Shown: positions 36,054 to 45,444, numbered from the stretch's first letter. The stretch: DNA of 64,000 nt from Aminipila sp963524205 (GCA_963524205.1 CAURED010000010.1:60952-124951), one strand, 5' to 3'. A program made the numbers and translations. Notes: generated by a model from the sequence alone, not told the origin.

Positions 36054-36786
36054 GATTGCCGAATACACCTCCCATATACATACCCGTATGCTTAGGCTTT
36101 TGGGCATTTTCATCTTTTATGTAAGTTCCTACATCATCTCTTACAATTTTTCCTTTTTCTATTACAATAACTCTTTTACCCATTTTATCTACAATATCCT
36201 TCGCATGAGTTACCATAACAATAGTAGTTCCTCTTAAATTAATCTGTTCTAAGAGACGCATAATATCCCACGCTGTATCAGGGTCTAAATTTCCTGTAGG
36301 CTCATCTGCTATCAGTACTGTAGGGTTATTTACTATTGCTCTGGCTATAGCAACTCTCTGCTGTTCGCCTGCGGACAATTCATCTGGATATTTATTTGCT
36401 TTGTTACTAATTCCCACAAGGCTAAGTACCTGTGGTACCTGTCGTCTAATTGCCCTGGAACTCATATGAATAATTTCCATAGCAAAAGCGACATTTTCAT
36501 ATACTGTCATTTTGGGTAGAAGTCTGAAATCCTGAAATACTATTCCCGTACTTCGTCTAAGCTTTGGGATTTTTCGGTTAGCTAAAGTTGTTATTTCATT
36601 TCCATTTACTTTGATGCTACCGGAATCAGCATCAATTTCTTTTAGAATCAGTTTAATAAAAGTGGATTTTCCTGCCCCGCTAGGTCCAACCAGAAAGACA
36701 AAATCACCTTTGTTTATCTTAACACTAACATTATCTAAACCTATATTTGTTTTATAGGCCTTGGTAACGTTTTCAAAAACTATCAT
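36046..36786 (-). CDS. ftsE: Cell division ATP-binding protein FtsE
   Basis: 246 residues. ABC ATPase of the FtsEX complex. Walker A GPSGAGKST near 34-42, signature LSAGEQQR, Walker B VLIADEPTGNLD and switch-His TIVMVTHAK. The C-terminal tail (KPKHTGMYMGGVFGNHV) is longer than in E. coli. The ribosome site (GGGAGG) lies in the loop of a possible 5-bp stem (GTAAC/GTTAC), a small local control. Confidence 0.95.
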   Translation of the reverse strand: MIVFENVTKAYKTNIGLDNVSVKINKGDFVFLVGPSGAGKSTFIKLILKEIDADSGSIKVNGNEITTLANRKIPKLRRSTGIVFQDFRLLPKMTVYENVAFAMEIIHMSSRAIRRQVPQVLSLVGISNKANKYPDELSAGEQQRVAIARAIVNNPTVLIADEPTGNLDPDTAWDIMRLLEQINLRGTTIVMVTHAKDIVDKMGKRVIVIEKGKIVRDDVGTYIKDENAQKPKHTGMYMGGVFGNHV

Positions 36787-36865
36787 ATAGGGTAACCTCC
36801 CTGTTACTATTTATCATCAAATTTTTTTATAGTTCTACATAAAAATACATATATCACTATTTTCT

Positions 36866-36894
36866 ATTATAACGCAAAACGACATTATTTTAAA
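36866..36894 (-). promoter_or_regulatory. Possible promoter of ftsE
   Basis: Minus strand: TTTAAA (36889-36894), 17 bases, TATAAT (36866-36871). The -35 box is weak. Confidence 0.4.
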
Positions 36895-36923
36895 TAGTAA
36901 CCTTTATTACAAAAGTATTACAT

Positions 36924-37709
36924 TTATGCCTTTAACAATTGGATTATTTGTCGAACAGGCTCTGTTAATGATTCTGCTATTGATTTTATACTATAAGGTA
37001 GCTTACAATTATATTCTGCCAAATAAATTTGCGCCTGTGAAACTACTGGAACTTTTATAAAATGTTTTATTTTAATAAAATCATAAAATTCCCTTTTATT
37101 GATGCCATCATTATATTTGTTTACCACCCAAATAATAGTTTGTCCCTCTAACTGGTACTTTTTCATATGACATAACTGATTATATGCTGCTATAAGCTTT
37201 GATGGTAATGGATCTATAACAAATACAATAACATCCATCTCCTTTAAAATCTGCTCAACTCCGTCACACTGACCAATATCACAAATTATACTATCTGCTG
37301 TAACATTATTTATCAGTCTGCATAATTCGATGGTTTCAAGTTTCCTCTTCTTAATTTTTTCATTATTTTGAGGAACACAAAGTGCCCAGTTAATACGCTC
37401 ATCCAGATTAATAAGACCTGCAATACTTCTCCCTTCAGCAATTTCAGTATAAAAGTCATGAAATGTTCTGCCAGCAAACCTCTTATCCATGCCTAAACTG
37501 TCATAAAGAAATGTTAGTTTATTAATACCACTAATCTCCACATAAGCAATATGCTTTTCTTTGTCTCTAGATAATTCTTTCGCAAGTGCAGTTGCGATAA
37601 AGCTCTTTCCTACTGCCGATTCCATACCAGTTACACCAATTTTAAACCTATTGTTCACTACGCAATATTCTTCATCACATTGCTCTCTTACAAAAATTCT
37701 ATTTAACAT
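36924..37709 (-). CDS. MinD/ParA-like P-loop ATPase
   Basis: About 261 residues. GVTGMESAVGKSF near 25-37 is a deviant Walker A of the MinD/ParA/CpaE type, followed by a VEISG strand in place of the usual VDLD, CDIGQCDG as Walker-B/switch, and VFVIDPLPSK. Such ATPases position proteins or transfer factors. No ParB, MinC or pilus genes adjoin it. Start set at the ATG at 37709 directly after GGAGG (short spacing of about five). It is divergent from the 198-residue helical protein. Function unknown. Confidence 0.65.
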   Translation of the reverse strand: MLNRIFVREQCDEEYCVVNNRFKIGVTGMESAVGKSFIATALAKELSRDKEKHIAYVEISGINKLTFLYDSLGMDKRFAGRTFHDFYTEIAEGRSIAGLINLDERINWALCVPQNNEKIKKRKLETIELCRLINNVTADSIICDIGQCDGVEQILKEMDVIVFVIDPLPSKLIAAYNQLCHMKKYQLEGQTIIWVVNKYNDGINKREFYDFIKIKHFIKVPVVSQAQIYLAEYNCKLPYSIKSIAESLTEPVRQIIQLLKA

Positions 37710-37913
37710 TTTTCCTCCTTTTAGACTCAAATTTTGCAAATAATGTTCCACGTTTTTATAGTGTTATTTAAACATATTTTACATATTTTGTAAATATAAT
37801 CACTTAAAAACTATTTAATTTTTTAGCCTAGCTCTGAGTTTGCAAAGTAGTAAAGTATCAAAATTATTTATCTAGGAATATACTATATTAATTCAAGGAA
37901 AGGAGGGTTTCAA

Positions 37914-38510
37914 ATGGCTCATATTAGCCAATTACCAGAATACAACTTAACAACTGGTCAGCTAAATCTATTATATAGGTTAAGGATAATTTGGAGAGAC
38001 ATGGCCACTTGGATAAGGTCCTACTTAATCTACACATTCTTAGAATCAGATCCAGAACTTAAAGAGGCTGCTGCGCAAAAATTAATGGATTTGCCTGTAA
38101 AATATGCGGATATTTTCAGGATATTTTTCGGAAATGAAGTTGCTGACGACCATACCATTCTAATGACTAACTATACTAAACTTCTGATGTCACTTATTGA
38201 TGCAACAAAAAGTGGTGATACGGATGCAATAAATGAATACACCAATTTGATAAATGAAAATATAAATGACCGGGTTAATTTTCTTACATATATTAATCCA
38301 TTTTGGGAAAAAAGCACCATGTCAGATTTATTATATGGCTTTAATAATATGACAATAAATGAGATAAATACATTTGCAAATAAAGATTATCAAGCCAATA
38401 TAGATTTATTTAGCAGGATTTTAACCTATGCGGATAGAATGGGAGACACTTTTGCAGAGGGCATGGTAAAATATTTTACTTTTAGCTCAAGGGAGCCAAG
38501 AGTTCCATAA
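37914..38510 (+). CDS. Conserved helical protein, function unknown
   Basis: 198 residues, all-helical. It resembles a family of clostridial proteins of about 180-200 residues that begin with a RLRxxWxxxxxWxRxxI pattern, have an RIFFGNEVA-like central segment (IFRIFFGNEVADDHTILM) and an INPFW segment. Some relatives carry the misleading label acetylglutamate kinase; no kinase motif is present. The first half may form a metal- or ligand-binding helical bundle. AAAGGAGG ribosome site; one of few plus-strand genes. Function unknown. Confidence 0.65.
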   Translation: MAHISQLPEYNLTTGQLNLLYRLRIIWRDMATWIRSYLIYTFLESDPELKEAAAQKLMDLPVKYADIFRIFFGNEVADDHTILMTNYTKLLMSLIDATKSGDTDAINEYTNLINENINDRVNFLTYINPFWEKSTMSDLLYGFNNMTINEINTFANKDYQANIDLFSRILTYADRMGDTFAEGMVKYFTFSSREPRVP

Positions 38511-38562
38511 TAATATAAAATATCAGTCTATATTTTTGAATACAATGCAATAATAATTTTAT

Positions 38563-38599
38563 GTAAAAAATAAAGGAAAATCTATAGGATTTTCCTTTA
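38563..38599 (-). terminator. Terminator of the trp operon
   Basis: TAAAGGAAAATC and GATTTTCCTTTA form a 12-bp stem around a four-base loop; the minus strand continues TTTTTTAC. It may also slow plus-strand transcription of the helical-protein gene. Confidence 0.75.
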
Positions 38600-38628
38600 A
38601 ATATAATATGTGATTCAAGCCAGTCATT

Positions 38629-39426
38629 CTAATTATTTGCAGACTTTTTTATACTGTCTTTCATACTTTTTACATAGTTAAACACATATTTACCAGCATT
38701 TTCTCCATGTTTTTCTATGATATTTACTATGGCACTTCCTACTATTACACCATCACATTTTGGGGAAATTTCAGCCGCCTGTTCTGGAGTATTTATGCCA
38801 AATCCAACAAAACAAGGAATTTCGGTGTTTTCCCTGATAACTTTTATAATACTTTCTAAATCTGTTTTAATTTCATTTCGCATTCCTGTAACTCCCATGG
38901 AGGAAACAAGGTATACAAAACCAGTGGCCTCCTGTGCTATCATCTTAATTCTGTTCTCTGATGTAGGCGCTATAAGTGAGATAACCTCTACTCCATATTT
39001 ATGGGCAACTTCAGTTACCTCTTTTTTTTCTTCAAAGGGTAAATCAGGAAGAATTATTCCATCGGCTCCCGTCTCTTGGCAACGTTTAAAGAATTTATCA
39101 TATCCATAACTGAACACCAAATTTAAATATGTCATAAATACCAGTGGAATTCCACTTTCTTTTCTTACTTCACATACTAATTGAAATACCTTATCTGTAT
39201 CGATTCCCTTTGAAAGTGCTCTGATATTGGCTGCCTGAATAACAGTACCTTCTGCTATTGGATCTGAAAAAGGTATACCTATTTCTACTAAGTCAGCCCC
39301 GCCTTTTATCATTTCAAAAATAAATTCTTTCGTTTTTTCTATAGTTGGATCTCCTGCAGTTATAAATCCTATAAAAGTTTTTTGTTTTTCTCCATTATGT
39401 ATAAGTATATCTTTTATTCTACTCAA
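38629..39426 (-). CDS. trpA: Tryptophan synthase alpha chain
   Basis: 265 residues. It cleaves indole-3-glycerol phosphate to indole for TrpB. The signature LVEIGIPFSDPIAEGTVIQ near 46-64 contains the catalytic Glu (about 48) and Asp (about 59); GVTGMR and GFGINTPEQ are the phosphate-binding parts. The start codon is TTG at 39426, overlapping the trpB stop by eight bases, with GGGGGTG eight bases upstream. Last gene of the operon. Confidence 0.95.
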   Translation of the reverse strand: MSRIKDILIHNGEKQKTFIGFITAGDPTIEKTKEFIFEMIKGGADLVEIGIPFSDPIAEGTVIQAANIRALSKGIDTDKVFQLVCEVRKESGIPLVFMTYLNLVFSYGYDKFFKRCQETGADGIILPDLPFEEKKEVTEVAHKYGVEVISLIAPTSENRIKMIAQEATGFVYLVSSMGVTGMRNEIKTDLESIIKVIRENTEIPCFVGFGINTPEQAAEISPKCDGVIVGSAIVNIIEKHGENAGKYVFNYVKSMKDSIKKSANN

Positions 39427-40603
39427 GAATATTCACCCCCTTGTATTTTGCAATAGCTGCTACATCTTTATCTCCTCTTCCTGATAGGCAGACTATAATG
39501 ACTTTATCCTTGCTCATTTTAGGAGCTATTTTCATTACATGAGCAACCGCATGAGAACTTTCAATTGCCGCAATAATGCCCTCTGTTTTCGCAATATATT
39601 CAAAGGCCTGTACAGCCTCTTCATCGGTCACAGGAACATACTCTGCCCTTCCTGTGTCATGAAGGTTTGCATGCTCAGGTCCAATACCTGGGTAATCCAA
39701 GCCAGCAGAGATTGAATAAACTGGAGCAATCTGTCCAAATTCATCCTGACAAAAGTAAGACTTCATTCCATGAAAAACTCCAAGCCTGCCATTTGCAATT
39801 GTTGCTGCATTTTTTTCTGTATTTACACCAAGTCCTGCAGCTTCACATCCAATAAGTATAACTTCTTTATCTTCAATAAAATTATAAAATATGCCCATGG
39901 CATTACTTCCACCACCTACGCAAGCCACTACTGCGTCAGGCAGCTTTCCCTCAGTCTCCAATATCTGTTGCTTTGCTTCCTTACTTATAATACTTTGGAA
40001 GTCTCTTACAATCATAGGAAAGGGGTGTGGCCCCATTACAGAACCTAAAACATATAAGGTATCGTCTACCCTGTTTGTCCATTCTCTCATAGCCTCATTT
40101 ACTGCATCCTTAAGCGTCATAGTCCCACTGGTCACAGGATTTACCTTTGCACCAAGCAATTCCATTCTATAAACATTTAACGCCTGTCTTTCTGTGTCTT
40201 CTTTACCCATAAAAATTTCACATTCAAGGCCTAGTAACGCGGCAGCAGTTGCAGTTGCCACTCCATGCTGGCCTGCACCGGTTTCAGCTATTATTCGGGT
40301 TTTTCCCATTTTTTTTGCCATCAGAACCTGACCCAGAACATTATTTATTTTGTGCGAACCTGTATGGTTCATATCTTCTCTCTTTAGATAAATTTTTGCT
40401 CCTCCTAAGTCTTTTGTCATTTTTTCAGCATAATAAAGCTCTGATGGTCTTCCTGCATACTCTTTTAAAAGCCTGTCCAACTCTTTATTAAACTCACTAT
40501 CTTTTTTATATATTTCATAACATTCTTCAAGATGTAATATTTCATTCATCAATGTTTCTGGAATATATTGTCCTCCATGTATTCCATATCTGCCTTTAAT
40601 CAT
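39419..40603 (-). CDS. trpB: Tryptophan synthase beta chain
   Basis: 394 residues. PLP enzyme that joins indole and serine. The PLP lysine is in the motif LKREDMNHTGSHKINN near 73-88, and the phosphate loop is GGGSNAMG near 229-236. It starts eight bases inside the trpF end, behind AGGAGG, so it is coupled. Length is normal (about 390-400). Confidence 0.96.
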   Translation of the reverse strand: MIKGRYGIHGGQYIPETLMNEILHLEECYEIYKKDSEFNKELDRLLKEYAGRPSELYYAEKMTKDLGGAKIYLKREDMNHTGSHKINNVLGQVLMAKKMGKTRIIAETGAGQHGVATATAAALLGLECEIFMGKEDTERQALNVYRMELLGAKVNPVTSGTMTLKDAVNEAMREWTNRVDDTLYVLGSVMGPHPFPMIVRDFQSIISKEAKQQILETEGKLPDAVVACVGGGSNAMGIFYNFIEDKEVILIGCEAAGLGVNTEKNAATIANGRLGVFHGMKSYFCQDEFGQIAPVYSISAGLDYPGIGPEHANLHDTGRAEYVPVTDEEAVQAFEYIAKTEGIIAAIESSHAVAHVMKIAPKMSKDKVIIVCLSGRGDKDVAAIAKYKGVNILE

Positions 40604-41195
40604 TTCTAACCCTCCTAATAAATTCTAAAATTTTTTGTTTACTTTTTTTTCCCTCTTCTTCTACTCCACTGCTCACATCTATGCCAAAAGGATTGGTCAT
40701 TTTTATTCCTATTTCCACGTTTGTAACATTAATTCCACCTGCGAGAAAAAAGGGCTTGCTTACTTTTTTAATCAAACTCCAATCAAAGCTTTCTCCTGTT
40801 CCTCCTGCTCCACTGTCAAGTAATAAAAAATCTGCACTGGACTCCTCTGCTTTCTCTATGTCCAAAGATTTTTCTACTTTTACAGCCTTTATAACAGGAA
40901 CTTTAATAATCTGTTTAAGCCTTTTTATATAAGTTTCTTCTTCATCTCCATGCAATTGCACCATCCCTACGATATGACTTTTTACTATAGCGGCTATGTT
41001 TTCTAATGGCTCATTTACAAAAACCCCTACTGCTGTAATTTCTTTATTTAAAGACTTGCGTAAATTCCAAGCGGCTTCATAGGTAACTTGTCTTTTGCTC
41101 TTTGCAAATACAAATCCTATATAGTCAGGTTTGGCCTCATTGACATAATCTATATGAGAAATTCTGCTAAGACCACATATTTTTATCTTTGTCAT
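40596..41195 (-). CDS. trpF: Phosphoribosylanthranilate isomerase
   Basis: About 199 residues. Amadori isomerase of the pathway. KIKICGLS at the start carries the catalytic Cys; VQLHGDE, LLDSGAGGTGESFDW and FFLAGGINV give the Asp and phosphate sites. Start set at the ATG at 41195, five bases after GGAGG; it overlaps the trpC stop in an ATGA arrangement. Confidence 0.95.
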   Translation of the reverse strand: MTKIKICGLSRISHIDYVNEAKPDYIGFVFAKSKRQVTYEAAWNLRKSLNKEITAVGVFVNEPLENIAAIVKSHIVGMVQLHGDEEETYIKRLKQIIKVPVIKAVKVEKSLDIEKAEESSADFLLLDSGAGGTGESFDWSLIKKVSKPFFLAGGINVTNVEIGIKMTNPFGIDVSSGVEEEGKKSKQKILEFIRRVRND

Positions 41196-41971
41196 AAAGT
41201 CCTCCATTCCTCCAATAATGCTTTTTTATCAGAGCTCCTCATAAGTGCTTCTCCAATGAGTACTGCATTTACCTTGTGTGTTTTTAATTCTTGGATTTGC
41301 TCAGACGAATTTATTCCACTTTCGGATATATAAATTACATTGGATGGTACAATGTCTCTGAGCTCTATACAATTAGAAAAATTAACCTGAAAATTCTTCA
41401 GATTTCTATTATTCACACCAATCATTCTTGCTCCTGCTTCCAATGATTTTAATACTTCCTCTCTAGAATGGGCCTCTACTAAAGCCGATATTCCTAAAGA
41501 ATCAGCAATCCTAATATATTGATTAAGTTGTTCTCTGTCTAATATTGAACTTATTAATAAGATTGCAGATGCACCTATTATTTTGGATTCATATATCTGG
41601 TAACTGTCAATAATAAAATCTTTTCTTATTATGGGAATATCTACATGTGTGCTTATTTCTTCAAGATATTGATTGTTCCCTAAAAAATAATCTGGTTCGG
41701 TCAATACTGAAATGCAGGCTGCCCCTGCATTTTCATATTCATTCGCAATTTCTATGTATGGAAAGTCCTCTGCAATTATCCCCTTTGAAGGTGAAGATTT
41801 TTTTACTTCACATATAAAAGAAAGTTCTTCCGTTCTTAATGTATCTTCAAAAACAAATTTCTTGTCTATGGGCATATGTGCTGCTATTTCTTTTATTATT
41901 TCTAGCGGTTGTTGTTTTTTTGAATGATTAACTCGCATTTTTGTACTTTCAATAATTTTTTCTAGTATCAT
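41192..41971 (-). CDS. trpC: Indole-3-glycerol phosphate synthase
   Basis: 259 residues. Closes the indole ring. Conserved features: CEVKKSSPSKG near 53-63 (catalytic Lys), VLTEPDYFLG, IIRKDFI (catalytic Lys), ALVEAHS and VNNRNLKNF, and ESGI. GGAGT ribosome site. Confidence 0.95.
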   Translation of the reverse strand: MILEKIIESTKMRVNHSKKQQPLEIIKEIAAHMPIDKKFVFEDTLRTEELSFICEVKKSSPSKGIIAEDFPYIEIANEYENAGAACISVLTEPDYFLGNNQYLEEISTHVDIPIIRKDFIIDSYQIYESKIIGASAILLISSILDREQLNQYIRIADSLGISALVEAHSREEVLKSLEAGARMIGVNNRNLKNFQVNFSNCIELRDIVPSNVIYISESGINSSEQIQELKTHKVNAVLIGEALMRSSDKKALLEEWRTL

Positions 41972-41981
41972 TTCTTTACTC

Positions 41982-42989
41982 CTAGCTGTTAGATAAAGTA
42001 ATAAATTTTTCTAGCTGTTTCATTGCCACTCCCGTATCTAAAATGTTTTGTGTTATCACAATTCCTTCTTCTATTGATTCAACTTTATGAGCTATGTATA
42101 AAGCCGCTGCAGAATTTAGTACTACTGCATCCCTTTTGGCACCTTTTTCCCCCAGTAAAATATTCTTTGTAATTTCTGCATTCTCTATGGGTGTACCTCC
42201 GATTAATTCTTGTTTCTTGCAGCGTTGCAGCCCAAAATTTTCAGGAGAAATTTCATATTTACTGATTTGCCCATCTCTTATTTCACAGACACTAGTAACA
42301 TCACTCATAGAGATCTCATCCAGCCCATCATTCCCATATACAACCATTCCATTATTAACTCCTAAGTTTAATAGAACTTTTGCCATAGGTTCAACCAAAG
42401 ACTTATCATAAACCCCCATCAGCTGCATCTTTGCACCTGCAGGATTGGCTAGAGGCCCCAAGATATTAAATACAGTTCTTATACCAAGTTCTTTTCTTAC
42501 AGAAGCAACATGTTTCATAGCTGTATGATATTTCTGTGCAAACAAGAAACAAATGCCTATTTTTTTTAAGATTTCTGCACTCTTTTCAGGCGTAATGGTT
42601 ATGTTTACCCCAAGGGCCTCAAGTACATCTGCTGCTCCACATTTACTAGAAGCTGCCCTATTCCCATGCTTTGCCACAGGCACACCAGCGGCTGAAATAA
42701 CCATTGCCGAAGTTGTCGAAATGTTAAATGAATTAGAGCCATCGCCACCAGTTCCTACTATTTCAAGCACATCCATTTCATGAGGCAATTTTATGCAATG
42801 TTTTCTCATTCCTTCTGCAGAAGCGGTTATTTCTTCAATGGTTTCACCCTTCATACTCATAGCAGCTAAATATGCACTTTTTTGAATATCACTTGCCTGT
42901 CCACTCATAATTTCATCCATCACATTTTCTGCCATTGCATATTCTAAATCTTCACTATTTACTAACTTTACAATTGCTTCTTTAATCAT
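41982..42989 (-). CDS. trpD: Anthranilate phosphoribosyltransferase
   Basis: 335 residues. It adds phosphoribose to anthranilate. The signature GTGGDGSNSFNIST (near 80-93) binds PRPP, and KHGNRAASSKCGAADVLEALG is also present. It starts four bases after trpG, typical of a separate trpG-trpD pair (in some bacteria fused). Confidence 0.95.
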   Translation of the reverse strand: MIKEAIVKLVNSEDLEYAMAENVMDEIMSGQASDIQKSAYLAAMSMKGETIEEITASAEGMRKHCIKLPHEMDVLEIVGTGGDGSNSFNISTTSAMVISAAGVPVAKHGNRAASSKCGAADVLEALGVNITITPEKSAEILKKIGICFLFAQKYHTAMKHVASVRKELGIRTVFNILGPLANPAGAKMQLMGVYDKSLVEPMAKVLLNLGVNNGMVVYGNDGLDEISMSDVTSVCEIRDGQISKYEISPENFGLQRCKKQELIGGTPIENAEITKNILLGEKGAKRDAVVLNSAAALYIAHKVESIEEGIVITQNILDTGVAMKQLEKFITLSNS

Positions 42990-42993
42990 ATTT

Positions 42994-43563
42994 CTACCCT
43001 TCTTTCAAAAAATTTTCGATTATTATTTTTCCTTCCTCTGTTAAAATCGACTCTGGATGGAATTGAAGTCCATAAACCTTATATTTAGTATGCTGTAACG
43101 CCATTACTTCCCCATCATAAGTTCTTGCCGTTACCTTTAATTCTTCTGGAAGGCTTTCTCTGATTGCAGCTAAAGAATGATATCTGGCAACCTTTATATT
43201 CTTATTTAGTCCTTTAAATATAGGACTTTCAGTATCCAATGCAACTACTGATTGTTTTCCATGCATCAGTTCCTTTGCATAAGAAACTGTTCCCCCATAG
43301 GCTTCGCAAATTGCCTGATGTCCTAAGCAAATGCCCAATATGGGAACACTGGCACCTAATCTTCTAACAACTTCTGTACAAATACCTGCTTCTGATGGCT
43401 TCCCTGGTCCTGGTGATAATACAATATAGTTAGGTTTATATTCTTCTATTTCATCAACAGTTAATTCATCATTTCTGACAACTTTAATATTTTCATCTAA
43501 TGTGCCTATTAATTGATACAGGTTATATGAAAAGCTGTCATAGTTATCTATAAGTAGTACCAT
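42994..43563 (-). CDS. trpG: Anthranilate synthase component II (glutamine amidotransferase)
   Basis: 189 residues. Supplies ammonia from glutamine to TrpE. Catalytic Cys in ILGICLGHQAI near 78, His/Glu in FHPES near 170-174. The start TAATG overlaps the trpE stop, so TrpG depends on trpE translation. If TrpE is lost, TrpG could still serve a PabB. Confidence 0.94.
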   Translation of the reverse strand: MVLLIDNYDSFSYNLYQLIGTLDENIKVVRNDELTVDEIEEYKPNYIVLSPGPGKPSEAGICTEVVRRLGASVPILGICLGHQAICEAYGGTVSYAKELMHGKQSVVALDTESPIFKGLNKNIKVARYHSLAAIRESLPEELKVTARTYDGEVMALQHTKYKVYGLQFHPESILTEEGKIIIENFLKEG

Positions 43564-44906
43564 TATTCTAACTCCTCCTTAGAAATTTCCAGTGCATCTA
43601 TTACGGCCCTTGCCTTATTTACACACTCCTCATATTCTTTTTCTGGAATACTGTCTGCTACAATACCTGCCCCTGATCGAATAAATACTTTTCCGTTTTT
43701 CTTAAAAGCTAGTCTTATGGCAATACATGTATCTAAATCACCATTTAGTGCTAAATACCCAATAGCTCCTCCATAAATTCCTCTTTTATTATCCTCTAGC
43801 TGATTTATTATTTCACAGGCTCTGATTTTTGGTGCCCCAGAAAGTGTTCCTGCTGGTAATATAGCATTTACTGCATCTACAGCTTCCCTGTCCTCCCTTA
43901 TTTCTCCCTCGACTGTGGAGCCAATATGCATAACATGTGAAAATCTCTCAACTTGTAAATATTTCACTACATTAACTGTTCCAAACTTACTTATTTTACC
44001 TATATCATTTCTTCCCAAGTCGACAAGCATATTATGTTCAGCTAATTCCTTTGCATCGGATAATAATTCTTTCTCAAGTTTCAAATCTTCCTCTGTATTT
44101 TTTCCTCGTGGCCTTGTGCCTGCCAATGGGAAGGTGCTTACTTTTCCATTTACAAGTTTAACTAATGTTTCAGGGGAAGCCCCTGCCATTTCTATATCAT
44201 CACTGGAAAAGAAAAACATATATGGAGCTGGATTTATTGTTCTGATTACTCTGTATACATTTAACAAGCTTCCTTGAATTTCTGCTTCAAATCTGTTGGA
44301 AAGAACCACTTGAAATATATCTCCCTGCCTTATATGCTCTTTGGCAGTCTCAACCATTTGACAATACTTTTCTTTACTAAATAAAGCTTTTATAGGGGAT
44401 AACAGTACTGGTGGTTCTTCATCAATGGATACGCCCTCTCTAATAATCAGCTTTAATTTTTCAAGTTCCTCTAATGCTTTTTGGTATGTTATTTCTATTT
44501 CCTCGGTCCTGACGTTTACAATCAGGATAATCTTATGTCTGAAATTATCAAAAGCAATTACTTTGTCAAATAGCATTAGATCTACATCTTTAAACTTCTC
44601 ATCATCCTTAGCTTGAAGTTTTAGTGACGGTTCACTGTATTTAATATAATCATAAGAAAAATATCCAACCAGTCCACCTGTAAAAGGTGGTAAATAATCT
44701 AACTTAGGACTTCTATTGTCTTTTAATATTTGCTTTATATAATAGTCTGGCTTATCCGTTTTAAAATTTCTGATTGTGTCATTTTTTATCTGCATATTTC
44801 CATTTACACAAGTCAGCTCTAATATTGGATTAAAACCTAAAAAAGTATATCTTCCTCGGTTTTTTATATCTTCATTACTTTCTAATAAATAACAATTACC
44901 ACTCAT
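43563..44906 (-). CDS. trpE: Anthranilate synthase component I, truncated reading frame
   Basis: 447 codons from the ATG at 44906, of a full frame of about 490 that begins at 45035. The retained part includes LLES near the N terminus (feedback-site region), the chorismate-binding domain with FPLAGTRPRGK, ERFSHVMHIGSTVEG and GAPKIRACEII, and AIRLAF. Upstream codons 1-35 also code typical TrpE sequence but end in an in-frame TAA, so this ATG, which has no good ribosome site, would have to be used for translation. Whether TrpE is made is uncertain. Catalytic domain complete. Confidence 0.9.
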   Translation of the reverse strand: MSGNCYLLESNEDIKNRGRYTFLGFNPILELTCVNGNMQIKNDTIRNFKTDKPDYYIKQILKDNRSPKLDYLPPFTGGLVGYFSYDYIKYSEPSLKLQAKDDEKFKDVDLMLFDKVIAFDNFRHKIILIVNVRTEEIEITYQKALEELEKLKLIIREGVSIDEEPPVLLSPIKALFSKEKYCQMVETAKEHIRQGDIFQVVLSNRFEAEIQGSLLNVYRVIRTINPAPYMFFFSSDDIEMAGASPETLVKLVNGKVSTFPLAGTRPRGKNTEEDLKLEKELLSDAKELAEHNMLVDLGRNDIGKISKFGTVNVVKYLQVERFSHVMHIGSTVEGEIREDREAVDAVNAILPAGTLSGAPKIRACEIINQLEDNKRGIYGGAIGYLALNGDLDTCIAIRLAFKKNGKVFIRSGAGIVADSIPEKEYEECVNKARAVIDALEISKEELE

Positions 44907-44927
44907 TTTTCTAAGTTTTTTTAAAAC

Positions 44928-45035
44928 TTAGATGGGTGTACAGATATCTGAATATAACTCACAACTAATAGGTATTACCTTGAATTTTTTCATATGTGCT
45001 ATCTGCCTAGCTTCATTCAGTGACGGTTTATACAT
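44928..45035 (-). pseudogene. trpE: N-terminal trpE fragment ended by TAA
   Basis: ATG at 45035 with an AAGGAGG site at the right distance, then MYKPSLNEARQIAHM and KFKVIPISCELYSD, which match TrpE N termini. Codon 36 is TAA (44928-44930), after which the same frame continues as VLKKLRKMSGN, the expected next residues. A Glu codon (GAA or GAG) is usual here, and GAA to TAA is one substitution. The fragment plus the 44906 frame make one full-length gene of about 490 codons. Confidence 0.8.
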
Positions 45036-45123
45036 TTTTTGACCTCCTTAAAACACAAAATTGTGACTGCACTTGCTTTTTTTGTATTTAATAGGAAAAT
45101 CAAAGATATTTACTATTAAATAC

Positions 45124-45416
45124 AAAAAAACTCGCCCTCAATGTCATAAAGACATCAAGGACGAGCTTATAAAATCTAAATCAAAAACAGCCCGCGGTAC
45201 CACCTTGCTTTGTGATAAACCACACTCTTAGCAGAATACTATCATATTCCCGACAACTAACGTATGCCAACACGTCATAGAATACTCAACACTAAGTGCC
45301 TTTGACTATGCCCTCAGCGGTCCATTTAATAAGCTGCATTCCGCCTGGATTCCAGCTGCCCAAGCTCTCTGTAGGTGCACGATTTATTTTTATCTCCGCC
45401 TCATCGGTTTAAATAT
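45124..45416 (-). promoter_or_regulatory. T-box leader of the trp operon (Trp specifier)
   Basis: Minus strand: signature AAGGTGGTACCGCGGGCTG (45190-45206 and flanks), terminator hairpin CTCGTCCTTGATGTC with GACATTGAGGGCGAG (45131-45167, some wobble) and a T tract. The specifier is TGG at 45322-45324 in AAATGGACCG. Uncharged tRNA-Trp should switch on trpEGDCFBA. Confidence 0.9.
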
Positions 45417-45444
45417 TCAATTGTTTCAACTAACTTGTTTGTTA

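Noticed and set aside
43563..45035. Frameshift in trpE
   Set aside because: Codons before and after the TAA are in one frame (ATG at 45035 and 44906 differ by 43 codons), so it is a nonsense change, not a shift.
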